Shown here: piece by piece, positions 1 to 8,194 of the stretch
How positions within the stretch are numbered: the stretch's first letter is position 1
Layout: each line of letters opens with the position of its first letter
From: Variovorax sp. OV700
GTDB lineage: Bacteria; Pseudomonadota; Gammaproteobacteria; Burkholderiales; Burkholderiaceae_C
NCBI RefSeq assembly: GCF_900099805.1
Contig: NZ_FNDR01000001.1
Span: forward strand, 124,001 to 188,000
Length of the DNA: 64,000 bases
Direction of reading: 5' to 3'
Position numbers and translations under genes: made by a program
Notes under the pieces: generated by a model
Databases searched by the model: none
Told to the model about the DNA's origin: nothing
Seen by the model: the letters and a program-made list of their open reading frames with translations, nothing else

Positions 1-2
1 GC

Positions 3-497
3 AATGACCAGAAGGTGCCATTGCTTGATGTCACGGGATTCGATGCCTGGGCCATTCTCGAGGAGCAGAAACCGTTCGCTGGGAACAGCAGCCTCGTCTT
101 TCCGTATAACGGCCGCTCTGTCGGGACCGCTTTCCGTCGGGCCTGCAAGGAATTGAGGATCAAGGACCTCAAGTTCCATGATCTGCGGCACGAAGCTGCC
201 AGTCGTCTCTTCGAGGCGGGGTTCACCATCGAACAGGCTGCGCTGGTGACTGGGCACAAGGACTGGAAGATGCTCAAGCGGTACACCCACTTGCGACCGG
301 AACACCTGCGCGGCGTCAAGCCAAAGCACATTCCACCGTCGCTTGACCTCCCCACTGGCCCCACGCCTGCAGACATCGCTTTGGGTGCGTGGAACAACCC
401 GGAGCGCCGCGCCTCACAGCCCAACTCGGCCCATTCCTCGCAAGTTGCAAAGCCACCTCATGAACATGAAGCCCTCAGCCTGAGCGCTTCAATCTAG
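3..497 (+). CDS. Tyrosine recombinase / phage-type integrase, C-terminal part (5' end outside window)
   Basis: This is the catalytic domain of a site-specific tyrosine recombinase. The frame is open to the left edge, so the N-terminal DNA-binding part lies outside the window; the in-frame GTG at 15 is probably internal. The active-site signature is present: HDLRHEAAS (H-x-x-R), TGHKD (the second His motif) and the nucleophile Tyr in KRYTHL about 20 residues later. A 60-residue Pro/Ala-rich tail after the Tyr is longer than in most family members. It is followed by two small hypothetical ORFs and a terminator. It most likely belongs to an integrated element lying mainly to the left. Whether it is intact cannot be judged here. 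Confidence 0.85.
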   Translation, partial: NDQKVPLLDVTGFDAWAILEEQKPFAGNSSLVFPYNGRSVGTAFRRACKELRIKDLKFHDLRHEAASRLFEAGFTIEQAALVTGHKDWKMLKRYTHLRPEHLRGVKPKHIPPSLDLPTGPTPADIALGAWNNPERRASQPNSAHSSQVAKPPHEHEALSLSASI

Positions 498-511
498 TTT
501 GACTTCGGACC

Positions 512-889
512 GTGCCACTTCAACAGACGCCCTTCTATCGATCACACCTGGCTGACTTGCACCAAGCCCTGCTTGCCCATGAAATCACGCAGACTTACCT
601 GACTGGCACGCGCGTCAGGTTTGATGGCGTTGAGCTGAGGCCAACAAACAGTTTTGACTTCGCTTTCGGAACATTGTCAACGCTGGAGTTCGTCCACCTG
701 TTCTCCGTTTTCGACGGCAGCCGCGTGCACGGACAGGCCGAGAGACGGCCGGGGCGCGACGATGCGCCGCCAGGCATGTACTTCACGGTGATCAATGCCA
801 AGGTCATTCAGGCGGGCCACAAGAACAGATTGGGGATCTTCAGTGAAGAGACTGGCACCGCAGGTCTCTTCCGCACTCTTACCCGATGA
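512..889 (+). CDS. Hypothetical protein, 125 aa
   Basis: An open frame beginning with GTG 15 bp after the integrase stop. No Shine-Dalgarno sequence is evident at the start. The product has no motif I recognise; it is a mixed globular-looking sequence without signal peptide or membrane segment. A different frame (795-1079) overlaps its end and reads as a plausible continuation, so a frameshift in a longer ORF is possible. Its position directly behind a recombinase suggests a cargo or accessory gene of the same element. Whether it is coding at all is uncertain. Confidence 0.35.
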   Translation: MPLQQTPFYRSHLADLHQALLAHEITQTYLTGTRVRFDGVELRPTNSFDFAFGTLSTLEFVHLFSVFDGSRVHGQAERRPGRDDAPPGMYFTVINAKVIQAGHKNRLGIFSEETGTAGLFRTLTR

Positions 890-1071
890 GCAGCGTAGTG
901 CGCCGCACCTGCAGGGCTGTCGAACTGTCCAGGATATTCTGGACGTCGATCCGGCATGGTGGGCGGCGGAAGGATCACAGCGCCTGATGACCTTCGATTT
1001 GAGGCCTGGCAGCAGGTCCTGGCGCAAACTGCTAACCTATACCGGTGAGAAATTCTCTGTCGGAGGTCCCC

Positions 1072-1257
1072 ATGACTAGCCCCACGGCCATCAGGAAGCC
1101 CGCAAAGGCAGCGAAGGCAGCGCCCGGCCGCGTTTTCAATGTCTCAAGCAAGGGCATTCCGCGCGTGACAACCCAAGTCAAGGCGAAGATCGAGGCGGCG
1201 GCAAGATCGACAGGCAGCAAGCGCCGTAAATTTCCTGAGTTGATCACGGACTCTTGA
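1072..1257 (+). CDS. Small basic hypothetical protein, 61 aa
   Basis: The ATG at 1072 is preceded by a good ribosome binding site (GGAGG at 1062-1066, five bases before the ATG), which is why this start is preferred over an upstream in-frame GTG. The protein is short and very rich in Lys, Arg and Ala, especially in the first 20 residues, suggesting nucleic-acid binding or an unstructured basic tail. No family is recognised. It is followed after about 55 bp by a factor-independent terminator, which supports it being a real transcription unit end. Confidence 0.5.
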   Translation: MTSPTAIRKPAKAAKAAPGRVFNVSSKGIPRVTTQVKAKIEAAARSTGSKRRKFPELITDS

Positions 1258-1311
1258 TTCTAAATAGGGTGTTCGAGCTCCCAAGGCTCACACCGCGCGC
1301 AGTTCCTGAGG

Positions 1312-1342
1312 GCCTACTATCGAACAGATAGCAGGCTTTTTT
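1312..1342 (+). terminator. Rho-independent terminator
   Basis: Inverted repeat GCCTACTATC (1312-1321) / GATAGCAGGC (1327-1336) with one mismatch and a 5-base loop, followed directly by six T (1337-1342). It lies downstream of the 61-aa ORF and ends the integrase-side transcription unit before the converging Bug gene. Confidence 0.75.
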
Positions 1343-1476
1343 CATGGCCCGTTCGCAATCAGATTTGCCAGAGTACGGCTCAGGTACTTTGGTGATTGGC
1401 TCTTCCGAGCCCTCGGCGATTTCGCCATGAAGCAAACGCCTCCACATCGCCTCAGCAATGCCAATCTGAGGACGTC

Positions 1477-2457
1477 TCAGCTATTGATGGTGACCCCCGT
1501 CTCTTTCACGACCGATTTCCAGCGCGCAATTTCTTCGTTCAGGTATTTGGAGAACGCCTGCGGCCCACGGGGCATGGGATCCACGAACGAGCTTTCCAGC
1601 CGGGCCTTGACATCGGGCAGGTCCAGCACCTTGCCGATGGCTGCGTTCAGCTGCTGCAGCAGATCTGTGGGCACCCCGGCAGGTGCCATCACGCCATACC
1701 AGGCGCCTCCCACCATGCCCGGCACGCTTTCGGAGAAGGTCTGCACGTCCGGCAACTTCGGATGCCGCGTTGCGCTGGCGATGGCAAGAACCTTGAGCCG
1801 CTTCGCTTCGATGTGCGGCATGCAAGCCGGCACGGAGTTGATCACCATGGCAACCTGTCCGCCCACGGCATCGGTCAAGGCGGCGCTGCCGCCCTTGTAG
1901 GGCACGTGCACCAGCTCCATGCCCGTCTTGCGCTTGAGCGTCTCGCACAGCAGGTGCGGTACGGACCCCTGCCCTGGCGTTCCCACGCCGTATTCGCGTA
2001 CCTGCGCACGCGGCAGCGCGATCAGTTCGCGCAGGGAGTTGGCAGGAAGAGACGGATGCGCCACCAGAAGTTGCGGAGAAGTGCCCACGAGTGTGAGCGG
2101 CGAGAAGTCCCTGATCGGATCAAAGGGCATCTTGGGCTGCACCGCGGCATTGGTGGCGTGCGCGGCGTCCGCAAGGAACAAGCTGTAGCCGTCCGCGGCG
2201 CTCTTGGCCGCGGCATCGGTGCCGATCAGCCCCGAGGCCCCAGCCTTGTTGTCCACGACGACGTTCCACCCCGCCGTTTCGGTCAGCTTCTGGGCCATCA
2301 GCCGCGCAACAAAATCGGAACCGCCTCCGGGCCCGTACGGCACGATCAGGCGGATGGGACGGCTGGGAAAGCCGCTGGCGAATGTGTTGCCGGTCCCCAG
2401 GCCGGCGGCCATCAGGAAGGCAGAGGCGACGAAATCCCGGCGGGAAATTGAACGCAT
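1477..2457 (-). CDS. Bug/TctC-family extracytoplasmic solute receptor (Tat-type signal)
   Basis: Periplasmic solute-binding protein of the tripartite tricarboxylate receptor family (Bug, PF03401), 326 aa. The ATG at 2457 is chosen because it has AGGAG just upstream and starts a twin-arginine-like leader (SRRDF followed by a hydrophobic stretch). Family landmarks follow in order: IVPYGPGGGSD near residue 38, DNKAGASGLIG near 70, HVPYKGG near 185. Bug proteins bind carboxylates or aromatic acids; most copies, like this one, have no TctA/TctB membrane partner nearby, so the transport partner is unknown. It lies 62 bp downstream of a threonine aldolase gene in the same direction, probably one operon. 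The ligand is not predictable. Confidence 0.93.
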   Translation of the reverse strand: MRSISRRDFVASAFLMAAGLGTGNTFASGFPSRPIRLIVPYGPGGGSDFVARLMAQKLTETAGWNVVVDNKAGASGLIGTDAAAKSAADGYSLFLADAAHATNAAVQPKMPFDPIRDFSPLTLVGTSPQLLVAHPSLPANSLRELIALPRAQVREYGVGTPGQGSVPHLLCETLKRKTGMELVHVPYKGGSAALTDAVGGQVAMVINSVPACMPHIEAKRLKVLAIASATRHPKLPDVQTFSESVPGMVGGAWYGVMAPAGVPTDLLQQLNAAIGKVLDLPDVKARLESSFVDPMPRGPQAFSKYLNEEIARWKSVVKETGVTINS

Positions 2458-2519
2458 GGTCAAGGCTCCTGGTAGTTCGCGATGTGTTCGAAGGGAGGCG
2501 CGCGTCCTTGCGAGAACCG

Positions 2520-3614
2520 TCAAGCGACCAGCGATTGCGCCGCACGCCGGAATCCTGTCGCGGCGGCATCCACGCAGGTCGCGTCGATGTGGCGGTGCGT
2601 CACAAGCCGGATCCTGCGCGGACCCCACGGGCGGACCAGGACAGCGCATTCCTTGAGTGCCTCCGCCCAGGCGAGGCTGTCGGGTGCGGCCTCGGGCAGG
2701 TCGACGAAGACGATGTTGGTTGGCGGTGTGCTGACGTTGACGGCGCCGGGCAACACAGCGCGCAATGCCTCGCTCAGGCGCGACGCTGAAGCGTGGTCTT
2801 GGCCGAGCCTGCCAGGCATGGTTTCCAGGGCGTCCAGTCCCGCTGCGGCAACCACGCCGATCTGGCGCTGCGTGCCGCCGAGCATCTTGCGCAACCGTCT
2901 GGCACTGGCCATGGTGGCGGATGGTCCGGCGAGCACCGCACCCGCCGGCGCGCTCAGGCCCTTGGAAAGGCAGAGGGTCACCGTGTCTGCGCAGCAGGCG
3001 ATCGCGGCGGGATCAACGTTCAACGCCACCGCGGCATTGAAGAGCCGGGCGCCGTCGAGGTGGACGCGCACGCCGGCGTCACTGGATGCCTTCCAGACCG
3101 CCTGCATGTGGTCCAGCGGCAGCACCGCTCCTCCCGCGTTGCCGTGCGTCGTTTCCAGGCAGACCAGATCCGTGCGCAATTCGCCGGGCGACTTCAGCAC
3201 CAGCGCCAGGCTCTCCAGGTCCATCGCGCCAGCCACGCCCGGAATGGCGGTGTAGGTCACGCCCCTGAACACGGCGCCGCCGCCCTCCGAAACGAACATG
3301 TGTGCGGACTCTTCGAGCACGACTTGCGACCGGCGCTCCGCCTGCGACATCACAGCCAGGAGATTTCCCATCGTCGCCGTCGGCACATACAGGCCAGACT
3401 CCTTGCCCAGCGTCCTGGCCGCCAGTGCCTCGAGCGCACGCACGGTAGGGTCGCCGTCCAGGCCGTCGTCTCCCAGTGCGGCTGTTTGCATGCGGCTGTA
3501 CATCGACGGGGTTGGCAGGGTCACGGTGTCGCTGCGCAGGTCCACCACGGCGCCAGCCGTACCTGAACTGCGCGGCAGTCCGGCGTCGGCTATGTGCGGG
3601 CTCTTGTCAGGCAT
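2520..3614 (-). CDS. Low-specificity L-threonine aldolase
   Basis: PLP-dependent fold-type I enzyme of the beta-eliminating lyase family (PF01212), 364 aa, cleaving L-threonine/L-allo-threonine or related beta-hydroxy amino acids to glycine and an aldehyde. Visible landmarks are the N-terminal DLRSDTVTLPT, the PLP-binding Asp in HLDGAR (about residue 187) and the Schiff-base Lys in LSKGLSAPAG (about residue 218). The chain is slightly longer than the usual 333-350 aa because of an N-terminal extension. It heads an operon with a Bug receptor and is divergent from a LysR gene 70 bp away, suggesting inducible use of a beta-hydroxy amino acid. Confidence 0.9.
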   Translation of the reverse strand: MPDKSPHIADAGLPRSSGTAGAVVDLRSDTVTLPTPSMYSRMQTAALGDDGLDGDPTVRALEALAARTLGKESGLYVPTATMGNLLAVMSQAERRSQVVLEESAHMFVSEGGGAVFRGVTYTAIPGVAGAMDLESLALVLKSPGELRTDLVCLETTHGNAGGAVLPLDHMQAVWKASSDAGVRVHLDGARLFNAAVALNVDPAAIACCADTVTLCLSKGLSAPAGAVLAGPSATMASARRLRKMLGGTQRQIGVVAAAGLDALETMPGRLGQDHASASRLSEALRAVLPGAVNVSTPPTNIVFVDLPEAAPDSLAWAEALKECAVLVRPWGPRRIRLVTHRHIDATCVDAAATGFRRAAQSLVA

Positions 3615-3622
3615 GGACGCAA

Positions 3623-3645
3623 GTATTCTTTCGGACAGCTAATAC
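3623..3645. promoter_or_regulatory. Candidate LysR operator in divergent promoter region
   Basis: Inverted repeat GTATT-N13-AATAC in the 70-bp space between the threonine aldolase gene and the divergent LysR gene. LysR regulators typically bind imperfect dyads in such intergenic regions. The assignment is by position and symmetry only. Confidence 0.4.
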
Positions 3646-3684
3646 TGCAAATGCGTACTCAACAGCACGTCATACAATATTGAT

Positions 3685-4618
3685 ATGAGCAGCCGACGCA
3701 TGACCTTGAAGCACATCGAGGCCTTCCGGGTGGTCGTGCAGACGGGGTCGATGACCGAAGCCTCGCGCCGGCTTCACACGTCGCAGCCCCAGGTGAGCCG
3801 CCTCGTTTCGCAGTTGGAGGCGATCATCGGGTTTGCGCTTTTCGAACGCAGCGGCACGCGCCTGGCGCCTTCGCTCGAAGGAAAGCGCTTCTTTCAGGAG
3901 GTCGAGAAGGCCTTCGCCGGACTGCAGGGCCTGGAGTCCGCGGCATCGAACATCCGGACGTTCGGTGGCGACCGCCTGGCGGTGGCCGCCATGGCGCGAA
4001 TTGCCGGAGGCGTCCTCAGCCAGGCGGTCGTCCGGTTCAAGCGCGAGCACCCCGAGACACTCGTCACGATCCACTCAGGTGCGGCCACGACCGTCGACAC
4101 CTCGGTGAGCTCGGGCCTGTGCGACCTGGGCCTCGCCATCCTGTATGGCGATGATCCGCCCGGCATGCGCGTCGAAACGCTGCTGAGCATGGATTGCGTC
4201 GCGCTGCTTCCGGGGAAGCATCGTCTGGCCCGGGCCAAACGGGGTTCATGCGTCGGACCTCGACGGCGAAGCCTTCATCTCGTTCCCGCTGGGCAGCGGG
4301 CCGAGGGAACGCATCGATCAGGTGTTGGCCGCCGCAGGCGTCAAAACCCGAACGGTGCTGGAGTCCGACCTGGGGGCCTCCGTCTGTTCGCTGGTCGCTG
4401 CGGGTCTGGGCGTGAGCGTGATCAATCCACTCGCGGCGCTCGAGGAGCAGCGCCATCTCGATTTCGAGGTGCGAACCTTCAAGCCTGCCATCACGGTGCG
4501 CCTTGCGCTCCTGCTCGCACCCGATGCGCCTCATTCCCGGCTTGTGTCAGCCTTCAAGGAAGTCGTGCGCGGCGTCATCGAATCCGAACTGGATCACGTT
4601 CGCCCGTACCGCAGCTGA
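3685..4618 (+). pseudogene. LysR-family regulator with a frameshift in a G run
   Basis: The N-terminal winged helix-turn-helix (MTLKHIEAFRVVVQTGSMTEAS...) and the first half of the effector domain read in one frame as far as LARAK. The rest (HASDLDGEAFISFPLGSG onward, ending at 4618) reads in the +1 frame. Removing one G from the GGGG at 4241-4244 restores a single reading frame of about 310 residues, the usual LysR length. This could be a real inactivating indel, a homopolymer sequencing error, or phase variation. It is divergent from the aldolase-Bug operon and presumably regulates it. The ATG at 4685-relative alternatives matter little: ATG 3685 or 3700 are both possible starts. Confidence 0.85.
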
Positions 4619-4858
4619 AGGTGGCGCTCGTACGCGGCTCGCTATCACGGAGATGTCCGCGAGACACCTGACTGCATGAAGTGCCATCCTGCAGGGCAGG
4701 CGGCCCGTCCGCACATCGGGTACGACAGGAGCCACAAGCTCCATGAAAGAACCCCTATTGCGGCTCAGTTTGCAAGTGCGGTGCACCGTGGCTACTGCGT
4801 GACGAGCATGTGCGGTTGTTCTTCAAGAGCCCACTCCATGGTCGCAAGTCCCATGGGC
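4619..4858. other. Intergenic stretch without recognised gene
   Basis: About 240 bp between the LysR remnant and the end of the FAD monooxygenase operon. No convincing start/RBS, terminator or RNA gene is seen. A frame following the LysR stop encodes a CMKCH sequence, but it has no start codon and no other cytochrome feature. Confidence 0.4.
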
Positions 4859-6406
4859 TCAGGCGGCGCAAGTCGACAAGCCGAGCTCCGCCGCAGCCTC
4901 CTCGCACAGAGAGACGGTCTCGTCGGCGCTGCGTGATATCCCATAGACGTAGTTGTCCGGCCGCAAAAGCGCAGCGACACATTCATGTTGCTTGAACCAA
5001 CTGGTCGCTACGCCTTCCACGTCGTCTGCGCTACCGAGCGCCACCACGGTGACCGGCATCAGAGCGCCCTCACGCAGCTCGACGCCCGGCGCAAGCACCA
5101 GCCGCCAGCCATGCCCCGCAACTTCGTCCATGCGAAGGCCCTGCCCCGCCGCCCCGTTGAGCCACGGCTGGGGGAACAGACTGCCGCGCGCCGCAGCGGG
5201 CTCCGCCGAGAGGAGACCGCACTCCAGGCGCGGCAGGATGTCCTGTCGCGGTGTGTCCTGCACCTTGCCACCGCACGCCTCCAGAAGGCGCGCATCGCGT
5301 GCCCTCGCCTTGGCCGGGTCGCGCTCGCAAATGACGGCTCCCACCCCCTTGATGCGGCTCGTGAGCTCGCGCACATGGGCCTGACGTTCGGCGCCATAGC
5401 TGTCGAGCAGCCTCTCGCCCGCCGCGCCATGCACCTCCCCTTGCAACACCGCCGCGAGCTTCCAGCTCAGGTTGGCCACATCGCGCGCGGCCTGGCACAT
5501 GCCCTGCCCCAGAAAGGGCGGCTGCATGTGCGCCGCATCGCCGGCCAAAAAGACCCGGCCGCGGCGCCATTCCTTGGCCACCAGCGCGTGGAACCGGTAG
5601 CTGGCCTGCCGCCACAGCTCGCCATCCTCCGGTGTGAGCCAGCGTGCCAGCAGCTTCCAAGTGTGCTCCGGTGTGGCAACCTCCTTGGGGTCTTCGCCCG
5701 GCAGGATCGAAATCTCCCAGCGGCGATGGTTTTTCGGGCCGACCACCAGGGTGCAGGGGCGCTCCGGCTCGCAGTACTGCACGCTCACTTTCGGCAGCTT
5801 GGCCAGGCCCTGCTCGTTGACAAGGACGTCGACCACCAGCCAGGGCTCGTCGAAGTCCAGGTCCTGCATCTCGATGTCGAGCTGGGTGCGCACGCCGCTG
5901 CTGCCGCCGTCGCAGGCAATGGCGTAGCGGGCACGCACGGTGCGGCGTTGGCCCTCGGCGTCGATCTGCAGCGTGACGCCCTCGTCGTCCTGCGTCAGTG
6001 CGCTCATCCCGACGCCCAAGTCGACCTTCACATTGGACAACTGCGCCACCCGCGCACGCAGCGCGCGTTCCACGGGCGGCTGCGTGAACACGATGGACGG
6101 CGTGTACCCCTGCGGATAGGGCGGCGCCACCATCGTCATGCGGCGGATCAGCTGGCCGTCCACCCCGAAATACTCGGAGTTGGTGAACGGCTCGGTATAG
6201 GGTTCGATGGCCTCCACCACGCCCAGCTGCTGGAACACACGCATGATCTCGTGGTCCAGCGCGATGGCGCGCGGAATCTGGTACACGTCGGGCAGGCGCT
6301 CGCACACATAGACCTTGAGCCCGCGCTGTCCAAGCAGTCCTGCCGCCACCTGCCCCGCCGGGCCGTAGCCGACGATGGCGACGTCGTAGATGTCGTTCGT
6401 GCTCAC
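4859..6406 (-). CDS. FAD-dependent aromatic-ring monooxygenase (MhpA-like)
   Basis: Group A flavoprotein monooxygenase (FAD_binding_3), 515 aa, using NAD(P)H and O2 to hydroxylate an aromatic ring. Key features are the Rossmann motif GYGPAG at residues 13-18, the DG motif (CDGGSS, residue 166), and the FLAGDAAHMQPPFLGQG motif (GD at 289-290) that contacts the FAD ribityl chain. The overall architecture, including the C-terminal thioredoxin-like part, resembles 3-(3-hydroxyphenyl)propionate hydroxylase MhpA. The start is GTG at 6406, overlapping the upstream hydrolase stop (GTGA), so the two are translationally coupled. It is the last gene of a five-gene meta-cleavage operon and likely makes the catechol-type substrate of the dioxygenase encoded upstream. 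The exact substrate is unknown. Confidence 0.9.
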   Translation of the reverse strand: MSTNDIYDVAIVGYGPAGQVAAGLLGQRGLKVYVCERLPDVYQIPRAIALDHEIMRVFQQLGVVEAIEPYTEPFTNSEYFGVDGQLIRRMTMVAPPYPQGYTPSIVFTQPPVERALRARVAQLSNVKVDLGVGMSALTQDDEGVTLQIDAEGQRRTVRARYAIACDGGSSGVRTQLDIEMQDLDFDEPWLVVDVLVNEQGLAKLPKVSVQYCEPERPCTLVVGPKNHRRWEISILPGEDPKEVATPEHTWKLLARWLTPEDGELWRQASYRFHALVAKEWRRGRVFLAGDAAHMQPPFLGQGMCQAARDVANLSWKLAAVLQGEVHGAAGERLLDSYGAERQAHVRELTSRIKGVGAVICERDPAKARARDARLLEACGGKVQDTPRQDILPRLECGLLSAEPAAARGSLFPQPWLNGAAGQGLRMDEVAGHGWRLVLAPGVELREGALMPVTVVALGSADDVEGVATSWFKQHECVAALLRPDNYVYGISRSADETVSLCEEAAAELGLSTCAA

Positions 6407-7266
6407 GCCGCCTCGTCCGCAATGGGGTTCGAAAGGAGGCCGACGCGATCGATCTCGATCTCGATGATGTCCCCGGCCTTCATCCACACCGGTGGGTTGC
6501 GTGCCTGGCCCACGCCCGCGGGCGTGCCCATCACGATCACGTCGCCGGGTTCCAGGGTCAGCACCTCCGCCAGCAGCGCGATGGTCTCCGCGACGCTGAA
6601 GATCATGTCGTCGGTGTTGGCGTCCTGCATCACCTGGCCATTGAGACGGCTCTGGATGCGCAGGCCCGCGGCCCCCGGCGCCAGCTCGTCGGCACTGACC
6701 AGCACCGGACCGAAGCCGCCTGTGCGGTCGAAGTTCTTGCCGATGGTCCACTGGGGCGTGCGCTTCTGGTAGTCGCGCACGCTCATGTCGTTGAAGCAGC
6801 TGTAGCCGAAGACGTACTGCAGCGCATCGGCCTCTTGGGTGTGCCGCGGCACCGTGCGGCCGATCACCACCGCCAGCTCGGCCTCGTAGTCGAAGCGGGT
6901 CGAGACCCTGGGCAGCCAGCCCGCCTCGCCATGGGCCACCAGCGATGACGGCGCGCGGAAGAAGAACCAGGGGTAGTCGGGTTTCTCGCGTCCGCCTTCC
7001 TTGGCGTGGTCGTAGTAGTTCAGGCCCAGGCAGATGATCTTGCCGGGCTCGGGCACCAACGGCGCCAATGTCGCGGAGTCCAGGGGCTGCCGCTTGCCGG
7101 TGTCGAATGCCCCGCCCGCCGCGGCCTGCAGGTCGACACCGGCCCGCAGCGCCGCGCGCAGGTCGCTCGGCACTTGCGCATCGGCATCGTTCAGGTCGAT
7201 CAGGTCCTGGCCTTCGACCAGGGCCAGGCGGGGTGCGCCTTGGCGCAGGTAGGTGGTGAATTTCAT
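6403..7266 (-). CDS. Fumarylacetoacetate hydrolase-family protein
   Basis: FAH-superfamily enzyme, 287 aa, with the small N-terminal domain followed by the catalytic beta-sandwich. The metal site typical of the family is present: E128 and E130 (YEAELAVVIG) and D160 (CFNDMSVRD), plus the IICLGLNYYDHAKE motif near residue 77. Members act as C-C hydrolases of ring-cleavage products, 2-oxo-hept-3-ene-1,7-dioate type hydratases/isomerases, or acylpyruvases. In this operon, between the extradiol dioxygenase and monooxygenase genes, it most likely processes the ring-fission product. The start ATG at 7266 is 22 bp after the dioxygenase stop. Confidence 0.92.
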   Translation of the reverse strand: MKFTTYLRQGAPRLALVEGQDLIDLNDADAQVPSDLRAALRAGVDLQAAAGGAFDTGKRQPLDSATLAPLVPEPGKIICLGLNYYDHAKEGGREKPDYPWFFFRAPSSLVAHGEAGWLPRVSTRFDYEAELAVVIGRTVPRHTQEADALQYVFGYSCFNDMSVRDYQKRTPQWTIGKNFDRTGGFGPVLVSADELAPGAAGLRIQSRLNGQVMQDANTDDMIFSVAETIALLAEVLTLEPGDVIVMGTPAGVGQARNPPVWMKAGDIIEIEIDRVGLLSNPIADEAA

Positions 7267-7288
7267 CGGGATGTCACTCGGTTGGGAA

Positions 7289-8194
7289 TCAGGGGTTCGG
7301 GGCGAAGAAAATGCGCTTTTGCGCTTCCTTCAGCGCGGCGCCGGGCGCAGGCGAGATGCCCCACTGGTCCACGCGGCCGGGCGGCCACTTCCAGTGCTCG
7401 GGGCCGTGCGCCTCGTAGCTGTCGTCGATCTGCTCCACGTCGGCCGTGTACTCGATGACGACGCCGAAGGGATCGAGGAAGTAGTTGAAGAGGTTGTTGC
7501 CCGGGCCATGCCGACCGGGGCCCCACTGGATGGGAAAGCCCGCATCCTTCATGCGTCCGCCGCCACGCATCACCGACTCGAAGTCAGGCATCAGGAAGGC
7601 GATGTGATTGAGCGCATCGTTGTCCGAGATGCCGATGGCGATCGTGTGGTGGTCGCGATCGCAATTCATGAAGGCCATGATTCCGGTGCGGTCGGCCAGG
7701 CGAAAGCCCAGTGCCTGCTGCAGGAAAGCCTGCGTCTCGTCCACCGCGTGGCTGTTGAGCACCACATGGGTCAGGCGGATGGGCCGGTCTTTCACCGCGG
7801 CGCCTTCGGGCCGTTGCGTGTCGCCGTGCACCACCTGGAAGGTGCGGCCGTGTGGATCCCTGAACTTCAGGCCCATGCCACCGGCCGGGTCGCGGCTGAG
7901 TTCGTGCGCCTGCGCCAGCAGGGTGCCGCCGGCGGCCACCGCCTGGGCCGCAATGGCGTCGAGCGCCTCGCGGCTGCGCGCACGCAGGGTCACCTGGCGA
8001 ATCTGCGGCACCTCCCCGCCCTGATGCAGCGCCAGCAGGTAGGCGTCGTTGCCCGTGCCGCGCAGGTAGAGCACGCCGTCGCCGCGGTGCGCCACTTCGA
8101 GCCGCCAGGTGCGCGTGTAGAAGTCTTCGGCCCGCGCGAGGTCTGGCACGAACAGCGCCACGCTGCGCAGGCCCTGGATCCAGGGAGAACTCAT
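7289..8194 (-). CDS. Extradiol ring-cleavage dioxygenase (two-domain VOC / catechol 2,3-dioxygenase type)
   Basis: Type I extradiol dioxygenase of the vicinal oxygen chelate superfamily, 301 aa, with two tandem domains: an N-terminal non-catalytic copy and a C-terminal iron-binding copy. The 2-His-1-carboxylate Fe(II) ligands are visible in the second domain as H143 (LTHVVLN), H197 (LNHIAFL) and E248 (VIEYTAD). It would open a catechol-type ring next to the hydroxyls using O2. The start ATG at 8194 overlaps the stop of the upstream amidohydrolase gene (ATGA), so it is translationally coupled. It is the pivotal enzyme of this aromatic operon. Confidence 0.92.
   Translation of the reverse strand: MSSPWIQGLRSVALFVPDLARAEDFYTRTWRLEVAHRGDGVLYLRGTGNDAYLLALHQGGEVPQIRQVTLRARSREALDAIAAQAVAAGGTLLAQAHELSRDPAGGMGLKFRDPHGRTFQVVHGDTQRPEGAAVKDRPIRLTHVVLNSHAVDETQAFLQQALGFRLADRTGIMAFMNCDRDHHTIAIGISDNDALNHIAFLMPDFESVMRGGGRMKDAGFPIQWGPGRHGPGNNLFNYFLDPFGVVIEYTADVEQIDDSYEAHGPEHWKWPPGRVDQWGISPAPGAALKEAQKRIFFAPNP

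Noticed and set aside
677..1027. Minus-strand frame opposite the 125-aa hypothetical ORF
   Set aside because: Cys/Arg/Ser-rich shadow sequence without a start signal; the plus-strand reading is slightly better supported by position behind the integrase.
1258..1300. tRNA 3'-end-like sequence (GTTCGAGCTCC) as a possible attachment site next to the integrase
   Set aside because: No T-stem pairing, no CCA end and no acceptor or anticodon arms can be folded around it.
4676..4936. Plus-strand frame encoding CMKCH, a c-type heme motif
   Set aside because: The in-frame sequence has no ribosome binding site, no signal peptide and no axial-ligand pattern, and most of it overlaps the well-supported monooxygenase gene on the other strand.
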